NCBI GenBank assembly: GCA_031769625.1
Contig: JAUIMM010000178.1
Location: 26,097,501-26,161,500, forward strand
DNA length: 64,000 nucleotides
Source: Taudactylus pleione
Lineage: Eukaryota > Chordata > Amphibia > Anura > Myobatrachidae
Direction: 5' to 3'
How positions within the stretch are numbered: the first letter of the stretch is position 1; each line of letters opens with the position of its first letter. The notes beneath the pieces were generated by a model that saw only the letters and a list, made by a program, of their open reading frames with translations, made no database searches and was not told the origin of the DNA. This document shows, piece by piece, positions 55,546 to 64,000 of the stretch. A program made the position numbers and the translations under genes.

Positions 55546-55841
55546 CTAACTTTCATTTCGATTATCTTCCACAACAATAGTTCTCCGTGGATAGGTATCA
55601 GCATCAACAAGGATGTACTGAAATTCATATTTCCCGCTTTGTAGATTCTAAAAAATGAAATGGAGAAGGCAGTTTTTTTTATAATAAAAACATGTGTATT
55701 GGTGGCATAGTAATGTAGAAAAAAAGAATATCTACCTCTTTTACATCCACATGCACGGTACCTTGCATTCTTGGTTCAGAACCTGAAATGTAAAACTTCA
55801 ACCGCATACACTTGGCACCACCCTTAAAGTATTCTGTAGAA
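55546..55841 (-). CDS. TIMM21: TIMM21, last two coding exons (mitochondrial inner membrane translocase subunit)
   Basis: Minus-strand exons 55841-55736 and 55647-55546 with an AAG acceptor, AAGAG|GTAGAT donor and TTTTTAG acceptor; stop TAG at 55546-55548. They encode STEYFKGGAKCMRLKFYISG, SEPRMQGTVHVDVKE, then NLQSGKYEFQYILVDADTYP and RRTIVVEDNRNES. This aligns with the end of vertebrate TIMM21: T-E-Y-x-K, KFYI-x-GSEP-x-x-QGTV, Y-x-F-x-YI-x-V, YPRRTI and EDNR are all kept. The product sits in the inner mitochondrial membrane with its C-terminal domain in the intermembrane space, linking the TIM23 translocase to the TOM complex and respiratory chain. Both exons are open and look functional. 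Upstream exons (transmembrane segment and the start of this domain) were not found and should lie to the right, beyond the DIRS element or outside the window. Confidence 0.93.
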
Positions 55842-56162
55842 CTTAAAAAAAAAAAAAAAAACAAGTCATATAAAAATATATTTAATAAGTAGCAAAAATA
55901 ATTTAGAACTAAATATAAACGCTAAGGAAATGATGAACAACAGGGCACTTATGCACCTTGCTACCACACTGGACAAATGACTATGCACCTTTGGTTGTCG
56001 CACGCCGCCCTTTCCAACATCATAATGTTACAGAACAAGCATCGGGAAGATGAAGATGGGTGCAGAGCACCCTATGGGTACCTTAGCAAGCTAGAATAAT
56101 GTCAGGGCAGCGACTGTACATCCCCTCAGTCGTGCACCCTGGCACTAGTGATATCACTGGGG

Positions 56163-56848
56163 CAGTGGTTCCCAAACTGTGCGCCGTGGCACTGGGGTGC
56201 CTCAGGACACTTTCAGGGGTGCCTCAGGTTGGTTGTCCAGCACCAAACCAAATTATTTATGGTCAATGTAATGTAAATATGAGGACAAAAAGAAGCACAA
56301 ATCTGTCCACCACCACATAAATGAACCTAAGGATGACAGGTCAGCACAATTTACTTCACTTTCCTACTTTCCTAAATTTTTCAGAATTTCTCAATAACAA
56401 ACTTTTGTATTAGGGGTGTCGTGAAAACAATGCTGGTAGTCTAGGGCAGGGGTGGGGAACCTTTTTTCTGTCGAGGGCCATTTTGATATATATAACATTA
56501 TTCGCGGGCCTAGTGCAGGCCACGCCCCTCCATGGAAAGTCACATGGGGGCTAGGCCTTAATTGACAGTGATTACAGCAGTGCACGGATCATCCTGAGAA
56601 TGCTATGGGGAGCTGTAAGGGTAGCGGTGTGACCATCTGAAGCGTCATAATAGTGCTCCAGGTGGCACTTCTGCATGGATTCTGGCTGCAGGGTGCCATT
56701 CTAGGCACCTTGCTAGCCAGATGAGGCTAGCAGAAAAAAGCTCAGAGGGCCAGACCAAATGGTTAAGGGGGCCTTATACGGCCCCCGGGCCTGAGGTTTC
56801 CCATCCCTGGTCTAGGGCGTCGTGATTCAAAAAAGTTTGGGCACACTG
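56163..56848. mobile_element. Outer hAT MITE, interrupted by another hAT
   Basis: Ends CAGTGGTTCCCAAACTGTG and, inverted, CAGTGTGCCCAAACT. Flanks CACTGGGG and CACTAGGA agree at 6 of 8 positions, an aged 8-bp duplication. Contains the inner element at 56447-56809. Confidence 0.8.
56447..56809. mobile_element. Inner hAT MITE (363 bp)
   Basis: Ends CAGGGGTGGGGAACCTTTTT and, inverted, CAGGGATGGGAAACCTCAGG, with a perfect duplication GTCTAGGG (56439-56446 and 56810-56817). The perfect duplication, compared with the decayed one of its host element, shows it is the younger. Confidence 0.92.
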
Positions 56849-56856
56849 CACTAGGA

Positions 56857-57293
56857 TAAGAGGCGCAAAGTGCCTCCGTGGTAGTGTAGTCTATGAATTA
56901 ACTAGAAACTACTGCTGTCCGCAAAATAGTTCTCAAAAGCGTGTAGGCATTTTTTACACTTTATGCAGATTTAATTCCTCCACTATTTCCTATGTCTGAG
57001 AAAAAAATATTGAAAATGTTGCTATAAATCAAATAGATAAATTAAAATAATTAATTTTCTCACTGGATTTATTATTTTGAGCAAAAACCTGCAACTTGCA
57101 GAAATAGGAGCTGAAGAATCTATTAGTAGATTACAATCCTGGTTTCCTTTTACCAAGGCCAATACTTTCACCTTTACTTGAATTTTAGTTTGGTGCGCTT
57201 ATTTACTATGAAGATGAATTTCCAAGACAAATTTTCAATAAAAGAAAAAAAAAAAAAAGAAGTAATGCATACATTTATGTGGTATAAACATGT
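56857..57293. other. No recognisable gene
   Basis: AT-rich, in the TIMM21 gene region; no exon found. Confidence 0.4.
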
Positions 57294-57301
57294 ATTAATA
57301 T

Positions 57302-58858
57302 TAGAGATGAGCGGTCAGATTATGTGGAATCCGAAGCGCTCCGAACATTGGGGATCAGAGTCCACCCAAACGCTGTTCGGGTGTTCCCTGCCTGACTCGG
57401 ATCCCCGTTCGAGGCCGAGTCGCAGCCTCCTGATGTCGGATTCTCTGAATCCGACATCAGGGCTCCTCTAGTGTAGGGCAGACCGTCTGCCCTTCACAGA
57501 TCAAACACACAGCCGCCAGCGGCAGCTGTGTGTTTGTAATAGCAGCCAAAGAGTCACACAGACTCTCACTGGCTGCTGCACGGAGGGAGCTGGTTGGAGC
57601 TCACTCATGAGCTCCGTCTTCCGGCTCCCTCCGCGCATTATACAGCAGAGTAGAGCGCACGGCGGCAGGAGCGGGGATTCATTTAAGTTTTTATTTTTTT
57701 ATTTATGTGTGTGTGTGTGTGTGTGTAAGGGGGCATTACTGGGGGGCATACTGCGTGGGGGCCTGCTAATGGGGGGCATACTACGTGGGGGCATACTACT
57801 ACTGGGGGCCTGCTACTACTGGGGGCCTGCTAAGGGGTGGCATACTGCTACTGGGGGCCTGCTAATGGGGGGCATACTACTACTGGGGGCCTGCTAAGGG
57901 GTGGCATACTACTACTGCGGGCCTGCTAAGGAGGGGCATACTACTACTGGGGGCCTGCTAATGGGGGGCATACCACTACTGGGGGCGCTACTACTGGGGA
58001 CATGTTAATGGGGGCACTGCTACTGGGGGGCATGCCAATGGGGGCACTACTACTGGGGGCACTACTACTACTGGGGGCACTGCATAGGGGGCCCTACTAC
58101 TAAGGGGACTGCATAGGGGGCACCACTACAGGGGCCATTGTGTAAGGGACACCACTGCTGGGGGCATTGTATAAGTGGCACTACTACTGTGGGCATTGTA
58201 TAAGGGGCATTACTACTGTGGGCATTGTGTAAAAGGGTCACTACTGTGGGCATTGTGTAAAAGGGTCACTACTGTGGGCATTGTGTAAAAGGGTCACTAC
58301 TGTGGGCAGTGTGTAAAAGGGGCACTACTGTGTGTCGTAACATAAATAAGAGACACTACTTTATGGTTTAATGTGAATCAGGTTCACTGGAATGTGAATA
58401 AGATTGTGCACTGTGACTCCTTAGGCCATAACCCACTATGTAAACAAGTACTGTGATTCTGCTGTCCATATCCCACTGGGTGGGTGCACTACTTTTCATT
58501 TCTGCCACTGCTTTGTGGCAATGTTTCATAGATGTGCTTTAAACTGTGGTGTCTGTGCCGCTGCGCCGCTGCTTTGTCGCTTAGTAACCAGTCAGCTCAC
58601 TGCAACCTTTGGCCAATAAAGTTGAAAACAATATTATAAGCTGTGAGGTGGTCTAAATTGACTATAAATGACTGGAAATTAATGTTATTGAGGTTAATGA
58701 TACTCTAAGAAGAAAAAAAGGACCAATTTATGTGATTTTAGCTTTTTTTTCAATTTTTGTAAAAAAAATCCAAATCCAGTCACCACAGCTGGGCAAATCC
58801 AAATCCGGACGACGAATTAGAACCAAATCCGGCAAAAATGGTCTGGCGCACATCCCTA
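57302..58858. mobile_element. Non-autonomous hAT with G-rich minisatellite (1,557 bp)
   Basis: Ends TAGAGATGAGCGG and, inverted, TAGGGATGTGCGCCAGACC, with a perfect 8-bp duplication ATTAATAT (57294-57301 and 58859-58866). Related by its ends and the GGATTTGG-type subterminal sequence to the 19042-22351 element. Lies within the TIMM21 gene region. Confidence 0.9.
57707..58335. repeat. (GT)n and a GGGGGC-rich minisatellite
   Basis: After (GT)11 at 57707-57727, variable units based on GGGGGCATACTACTACTG and GGGGGCCTGCTAA run for about 600 bases, with internal drift to TGTGGGCATTGTGTAAAAGG units at the right. Strong strand asymmetry in G. Confidence 0.9.
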
Positions 58859-58991
58859 ATTAATATACTGCACATCTAACTACAAAACAGTGATTACTGT
58901 ACAAGTACCTGGTGCTATTACTCCTACAAAAGAAAAAGTAAATGTTTTTCTGGTTTATTGAAGTCCATGGTAAAATATGTATTTTCTTAAC

Positions 58992-59205
58992 TCAACCAAA
59001 TGAATTACCACCATTTTGAAAAAGGGCTCCCGCTGGTACACGTTCGTGAATTCTGGGGCAAGAGACTCCCAGCTTCACTTCTACACTCGGATTATCAGCT
59101 TCCTGCAGTTTCATCCACGAGACTGAACATCTGATTGTTACTGTATGAACTAAGCCCATGGAAAAAGTGTTCAGGAGACTTGCAACAGCTTTGGGGGACA
59201 TGATT
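58992..59205 (-). other. Exon-like open segment, unassigned
   Basis: The minus strand is open from MSPKAVASLLNTFSMGLVHT through VTIRCSVSWMKLQEADNPSV to CPRIHERVPAGALFQNGG, followed by a weak donor-like GGTG|GTAATT. It is not recognisable as TIMM21 and its phase does not fit the next TIMM21 exon. It may be a chance reading or an exon of an unknown gene. Confidence 0.2.
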
Positions 59206-59315
59206 TTCTACATAAATACTGTTGGCAAATTATCTTGGTTTGCAGTATATGGAATATAGAGATTATTGGATCTCCTCAAACGAATTATAGATACTGGACA
59301 TTGAAAACTTTGTTT

Positions 59316-59435
59316 CTCTTTCCTCAAGGCTGGGGGACACTGGACCATGGGTTGTAGGTGGGAAGCTGTGGATTTGGCACTAAACACTGAAATCTATAAC
59401 TCCTCCCCTCTGCAACCCCTGATTTCAGTGTAAAT
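59316..59435 (+). repeat. DIRS left inverted terminal repeat
   Basis: GCTGGGGGACACTGGACCAT and the following about 100 bases are present inverted at the right end with only a few differences. Confidence 0.92.
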
Positions 59436-59950
59436 GTAGTGCCTGTGGAGAGACGCACGTTTGTTTCAGCCTTCCTTAGTTTTAGGATTTTTTACTTTAT
59501 TAGTAATCTTATGTTTATTTTTTTAGGATAGGTAATGTGCGCTGGAGTGTAACGGCGGTGAGAGCCGCATCGTGGGGGGGTGGGGGGGAGGGCGCTGAGC
59601 GCCAGCCCCATTTTATACACTCCGGTCTCTGTGAGACAGTCTTGGCTCGGGGATAGCGCGCTGCTGTACCTGATAGAGGTGCAGGCGGTCAGCATGGTCC
59701 TGGAAGGCGGGCACCATCTTGCCGGGCTTCTTGTCGGTGGCTCCTGTGGTGAGAGCGCCGATTACAGACCACCCGCAGTGTGTGCGGGTCAGTCCAAGTG
59801 CTTTCCCCACAGAGGGGAGTAGCACTTGAGGGAGAAGCCTTGGGGCTTGATCAGTATAGCGGGGGGAGGAGCCAGCCTCTCATTTTGCCTTTGCTGCATG
59901 CAGTAGCGGGGGTCGGTCACCAGGGCCCTGATCCGCCTTGGGTCTGTACC

Positions 59951-60930
59951 ATGCAGCGCTCAGCTGCAGGGTTCGAGAAGGTGTACTATTTTATGGAATG
60001 CTTCTTTGAGGATCCTAAGCTGCGCACTGTGCATAAGCGTCCTCCTCCATCCAGGGGCCTGTTAGAGGGGTCAGATCCCGAGGAGGAACTCCCAGTAGAG
60101 GAGGTTCTGCCCAAAGAGGAAGGTTCAGAGTCGCGTCAAGTCAGGGCATGGAGGACCTTATTATGGCGGTACGACAGTCCTTTGACTGCCTGGACCTCGA
60201 CGCCTCTGCAGGGGCTGAGGGGCCGTTCAAGTGGAGGCGTAAGAGGGTAAGTTTGTTTTCCGGCCTCTCAGGATCTCTCGTATCTTGTTGAAGAAGCCTG
60301 GAAGACCCCGGACAAGAAGTATGCTACTCCTCGTAAGTTTGCATCCCTTTATCCTTTTCCACAGGAGCAGGTCGCTGCCTCCGATAGTGGATACGGCCGT
60401 GGCTCATTTAGCCAAGCATGCGGCTCTGCCAGTCCAAGGGGCGACCTCCTTTAAGGATCCGCTGGACAAAAAATTAGAAGGATGACTTAGGAGTATTTTT
60501 ATGGGCACCGGGGTTGTTATTCGCCCATTGTTGGCTTCTGCATGGGTCTCTCGAGCCATGGAGAAGTTGGCTGACAAATTAGTGGCAGGCCTTTCCGGTG
60601 ACTCATCCAGAGAGGAGTTGCTGGAACTAGATTTGTGCGGCAGCAGACTAAGTGTGAGGCTTAACAAGATGGAGCTCAGATTTCCTCTAGAATCTCAGCT
60701 ACTGCAGTCGTGGTGCACAGAGGACTCTGGCTCCGCGCCTGGGAGGCGGACGCCAAATCTAAACGCGCTTTAGAATCTCTCCCTTTTGCGGAGGCATCCT
60801 GTTCGGCGCCGAGCTTGATACTATCATATCCCAGGCGACAGGTGGAAAGAGCACTTTCCTGACTGTGGTGCCCCAGAAGCAAAAGGGCTTTAGATTCCAG
60901 GTCTTCCGTTCTTCCTTTCGAGGGGGGGGG
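59951..60930 (+). pseudogene. DIRS gag-like region, broken
   Basis: Segments 59951-60250 (acidic, proline-rich: PDPEEELPVEEV-like) and 60285-60930 in shifting frames (e.g. VADTAVAHLAKHAALPV-type and SREELLELDLCGSRLSVRLN). By position and composition this is the DIRS ORF1. Function is assigned from position only. Confidence 0.55.
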
Positions 60931-61035
60931 CCCAGTTAGAGGTCAAACGGCCTGAGGACGCCATTTCCCCAGCAGAGGTTCTGCGCCACGGGGTAGATTC
61001 AGGCGCTCAGGCATCCGAGAAGCCAGGTACCTTAC

Positions 61036-61800
61036 ATGATCTCAGCCCATCCAATCTTGGAGAAGGTGGGGGGCCCATCTCCTCCTGTTCTGAGACCAGT
61101 GGTTAGCTTCGGGAGCGGATTCCTGGGTAAGGGGTGTTGTCTCATGAGGTTATGTGGTCAACCTAAGGGGCCACCGCCGCAACGTTTCTTCGCCACGGCA
61201 TTTGCCCAGGGAACCGTAGCAGAGACTGGTCTTGAACCAGGCTATCAGTTCCCTCTGTTCCGAGGGGGTTATAGCTCCAGTTCCACAGTCTTAACAGGAA
61301 CAGGGTTTTTACTCCAACCTGTTCCTGGTCCGAAACCCCAACGGCACTTATCGGCCGATTTTAAATCTGCGAGCCTTGAATGCCAGTCTATGGGTGGATC
61401 GATTCCGCATGGAATCGCTCCGATCGGTGATCCAGGGTTTGTTGGCAAATTAATTTCTGGCGTCTCTCAACATCAATGACGCATATCTCCACATACCGAT
61501 TTGGGTGGGGCATCATTCTCTACTCAGGTTCACAGCTGGTAAAGCTCAATACCAGTTCCAGGCTCTGCCTTTCGGACTAGCAACAGCTCTGCGGGTCTTC
61601 ACAAATATCATGGCAGCAATGGCGAGTCTGCTGCATTCCGAGGGGATAACGATCGTGCCCTACTTGGACGATTTGCTAGTGGAGACAGATTAGGCTGCTC
61701 AACTACAGCTCCACCTGGACCAGACGGTTCAGGTGTTACAGTATCACGGTTGGATACTGAATTCTTGAGAAGAGTCACCTCACGCCTTGCCAACGTCTGA
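61036..61800 (+). pseudogene. DIRS reverse transcriptase, broken
   Basis: In shifting frames: VRNPNGTYRPILNLRALNAS near 61330, then HSLLRFTAGKAQYQFQALPF, GLATALRVFTNIMAAMA and GITIVPYLDDLLVETD, the last containing the catalytic YLDD. A stop follows D at 61691. These motifs are the DIRS form of RT (LPFGL...RVFTK and PYLDD). Confidence 0.88.
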
Positions 61801-62044
61801 TGTTTCTGGGGGTGATCTTCGATACGGCACTACAAAGAGCTTTCCTGCCCGAGCCCAAAGCCCGGGCCCTTCAGGACAGTCAGGAAAGTGCTGTCTGCCC
61901 CTCGCCCGTCCGTCTGGGCATGAAGTTACTGGGTACGATGGTCTCTACCTTCGAGACCATCCAGTATGACCACTTCCATTCACTGATTCTCCAGTAGGAG
62001 ATTCTCCGCTCGGTTCTGTCACACAGCACTCGTCAGTCACTTCG

Positions 62045-62585
62045 CTGGTGGCTGATTACAGATCACCTGCTCCAGGGTCGGTCCCTGGTTACTCCCAACT
62101 GGATCATTGTCATCAGAGACGCAAGTCTCAGCTGTTGGGGAGCGGTAACGGAGAACCTCTGTCTCCAGGGGACCTGGTCATCATCAGAGATAGGTTTTTC
62201 GATAAATGTGCTGGAGCTCCGGGCTATTTATCTGGCCCTGTGCCACAATTGCAAGGTCCCTTGATTTTGTGCAAGGTCCAGAGATCCTTTGGCATTCGCA
62301 GTGGATGCTATGACAGTTCCCTGGAACTTCCATCTGGCCTACATCTCTCCTCCAATTCCAATGTTACCAAGAGTACTCCGTCGAGTCAGGGAGCAGCAGG
62401 TTTCAGTCATCCTAGTGGCTGAAAACTGGCCACGCCGGTCGTGCTTCGCCACGGTTCTCAAGCTAGCTGCAGGTCCAGGTTGGCATCTTCTGCTGCGACC
62501 AGATCTTCTTCTGCAGGGGCCATTCTGTCACGAGGACCTACCTCAGTTGGCTTTAACGGTCTGTTTGTTGAGACAGAGCTCTTAA
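62045..62585 (+). pseudogene. DIRS RNase H region and downstream segment, broken
   Basis: Reads WIIVIRDASLSCWGAV (RNase H, D-A-S-x-x-x-W-G-A), GTWSSSEIGFSINVLELRAI (conserved glutamate and NVLE), then PLAFAVDAMTVPWNFHLAYI, ending at TVCLLRQSS. Frames change at least twice. Confidence 0.7.
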
Positions 62586-63440
62586 AGGATAAGGGGTTTT
62601 CCCCTTCAGTCATCGGGACCATGCTCCGGGCGCAGAAGCAGGTTTCTGCGCAGAACTACCACAGGGTTTGGAAAACTTATATCATGTGGTGTGAGCGGCA
62701 CGGAGTGTATACTGCCCAGTTCCGCCTTCCAAGGCTTTTAGCGGTTCTGCAGGGTGCTTTGGAAGCCGGCTTATGGCTTCAATCTTTGAAGGTACAGATT
62801 TAGGCTCTGCCTATTTATTTTCAGCAACGTCTGGCTCTCCTCCCAGAGGTGGACTTTTTTACAGGGGGTCTTGAGAGTGCAGCCTCCTTTTCAGCCGCCA
62901 GTAGCGCCATGGGATTTCTCCTGATTTTATCGGCTCTTAAGCAGGCTCAGATTGAGCCTTTGGAATCCGTGGATCTTCGGTTCGTCACGTGGAAAGTGTT
63001 TTTCTTATGGCCATTGCCCCAGCTGAGCGGGTCTCTGAGTTGGGGGGCCTTGTCTTGCAAACCACCTTTTCTTGTTTTCCATGATGACAGGGCGGTTCTC
63101 AGAACGGTTCCTTCTTTTCAACCGAAAGTGGTTTCATCTTTCCACTTGAACCAGGAAATAGTTTTTCCTGTTTTCTCACCCTCGCAGTCTTCAGTGGACC
63201 AGGACGATCTGTCACTGTTGGATGTCGTTTGGCCCCTGCAAATTTACTTAGACAGACACTCTATTGGTCCTCTACGATGCTCACAAACGTGGCTGGCCAC
63301 CCACGAAGCAAACCATTGCAAGATGGCTCCGCTCAGTGGTCTCAAAGGCTTATTCTGATTCGGGGCACCCGGCACCAGTCAAGGCGTCGGCTCATTCCAC
63401 TCGGCTCCCTCACGCTCAGTCGTATTGAGTATGAGTTATG
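62586..63440 (+). pseudogene. DIRS tyrosine recombinase, broken
   Basis: The N-terminal arm reads RAQKQVSAQNYHRVWKTYIM, a core-binding domain of tyrosine recombinases. Further on are QAQIEPLESVDLRFVTWKVF (helical catalytic part) and, near 63310-63410, SKQTIARWLRSVVSKAYSD and AHSTR, the H-x-x-R box. The final tyrosine is not clearly seen. In an intact DIRS this enzyme integrates circular cDNA. Confidence 0.78.
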
Positions 63441-63520
63441 ATTTGGGTCCTAATTGACAGTCAGTTTCGTTATTTTTCGATGTGACGGTGTCACTGAGTA
63501 TTGCTTCTCCTGATCAGGCA

Positions 63521-63657
63521 CTTTTTAATTTGCACTGAAGTCAGGGGTTGCAGAGTGGAGGAGTTATAGATTTCAGTGTTTAGTGCCAAATCCACACCTT
63601 CCCACCTACAACCCATGGTCCAGTGTCCCCCAGCCTGACTCAGAGAAAAGGATTCAA
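63521..63657 (-). repeat. DIRS right inverted terminal repeat
   Basis: Reverse complement of the left repeat, extending slightly further inward (TTTGCACTGAAGTCAGGGG). Confidence 0.92.
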
Positions 63658-64000
63658 CGGTAAGTACCAAAAATCCTCTTTTCACTTATGAAAGGCATAT
63701 TTTCATGTTTGTGAATGAAATAGATATTGGTTCTTTGGATACATAGGGAAGTATAGTTGATATCCTATGTAAGTTTTTATTTTTCCACAATAGAGACCGA
63801 GAGTGAGCTCCTCAGGAAGTTCTGGAAAAATTTGACATCTCTGAGAAGAAAATCAACGGATGGATTAATAAAGTCCATCATCATCGCTTTACCCCATTTA
63901 TACATGTTCCAATTGTACTTTAATGATTTTGGAATTTCTATTATAAAAAAAATAAAATAAAATACATAAGATATGATTATAGAACAATCTCATTGTGAGT
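63658..64000. other. No confident gene
   Basis: An acceptor-like TTTTTCCACAATAG at about 63794 is followed by an open plus-strand frame ETESELLRKFWKNLTSLRRK to 63958. Not recognised, and not reported as a gene. Confidence 0.2.

Larger units (their letters stand above)
59316..63657 (+). mobile_element. DIRS-like tyrosine-recombinase retrotransposon, decayed
   Basis: Inverted terminal repeats (59316-59435 and 63521-63657), not LTRs, enclose gag-like, reverse transcriptase/RNase H and tyrosine recombinase regions on the plus strand. This layout defines DIRS elements, which integrate through a recombinase and make no target duplication; none is seen. Every coding region has stops or frame changes. 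Confidence 0.88.

Noticed and set aside
63790..63960. Possible plus-strand exon ETESELLRKFWKNLTSLRRK
   Set aside because: An acceptor-like site precedes it but there is no recognisable protein, no donor and an AT-rich end; support too weak.

Overview
The window is a repeat-dense stretch of vertebrate genome, most likely an anuran amphibian. The evidence is the transposon mix: a gmr1-type Ty3/gypsy element with integrase ahead of reverse transcriptase, a DIRS-type tyrosine-recombinase retroelement, Penelope-like elements (PLEs) with hammerhead-like motifs, a large Harbinger transposon with many non-autonomous relatives, several hAT families and a Tc1 element. The only host gene I can name is the 3' end of TIMM21 (minus strand, 55546-55841). 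No tRNA, rRNA or CRISPR was seen. Species and all family names are inferred from sequence patterns alone, without database searches.

Layout. 1-3623: decayed gmr1-like LTR element (5' end outside the window). 4219-5042: non-autonomous hAT. 6356-6869: first copy of a 'chain of hairpins' MITE (others at 14380-14874, 18403-18953, 39862-40410). 7565-11665: PLE remnant flanked by long inverted arms, each with a hammerhead-like motif. 13560-18400: GTTAGG/CCTAAC-rich repeats and Harbinger MITEs. 19042-22351: hAT deletion derivative whose transposase is interrupted by about eight copies of a 135-140 bp repeat. 22394-22651: palindrome with hammerhead-like cores. 22741-23686: a second hAT with a transposase C-terminus.

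25502-33028 is the centrepiece: a 7,527 bp Harbinger transposon with matching TIRs, an exact 3-bp target duplication and three apparently intact spliced genes. These are a HARBI1-like DDE transposase on the minus strand, a Myb/SANT-like protein on the plus strand, and an additional small SANT-like/proline-rich protein. It inserted into one arm of an older long inverted repeat. The opposite arm (42482-43080) preserves the empty site, both for this element and for a second MITE at 33106-33731.

34021-36950: second PLE remnant with a hammerhead-like motif carrying a C3U/G8A double change. 37195-39256: 2-kb hAT derivative. 40440-42481: decayed Tc1 element and a fold-back derivative. 44250-54343: scattered Harbinger-type MITEs, a Helitron-like end, long palindromes and sequence without recognisable genes. 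55546-55841: TIMM21. 56163-58858: nested and minisatellite-bearing hAT elements. 59316-63657: DIRS-like element with inverted terminal repeats, reverse transcriptase, RNase H and tyrosine recombinase, all broken.

The parts relate mainly through mobilisation. The Harbinger element is a plausible source of transposase and DNA-binding protein for the MITEs that share its GGCCCTNATTCAGA-type ends. The inverted arms and nested insertions give a relative order of events.
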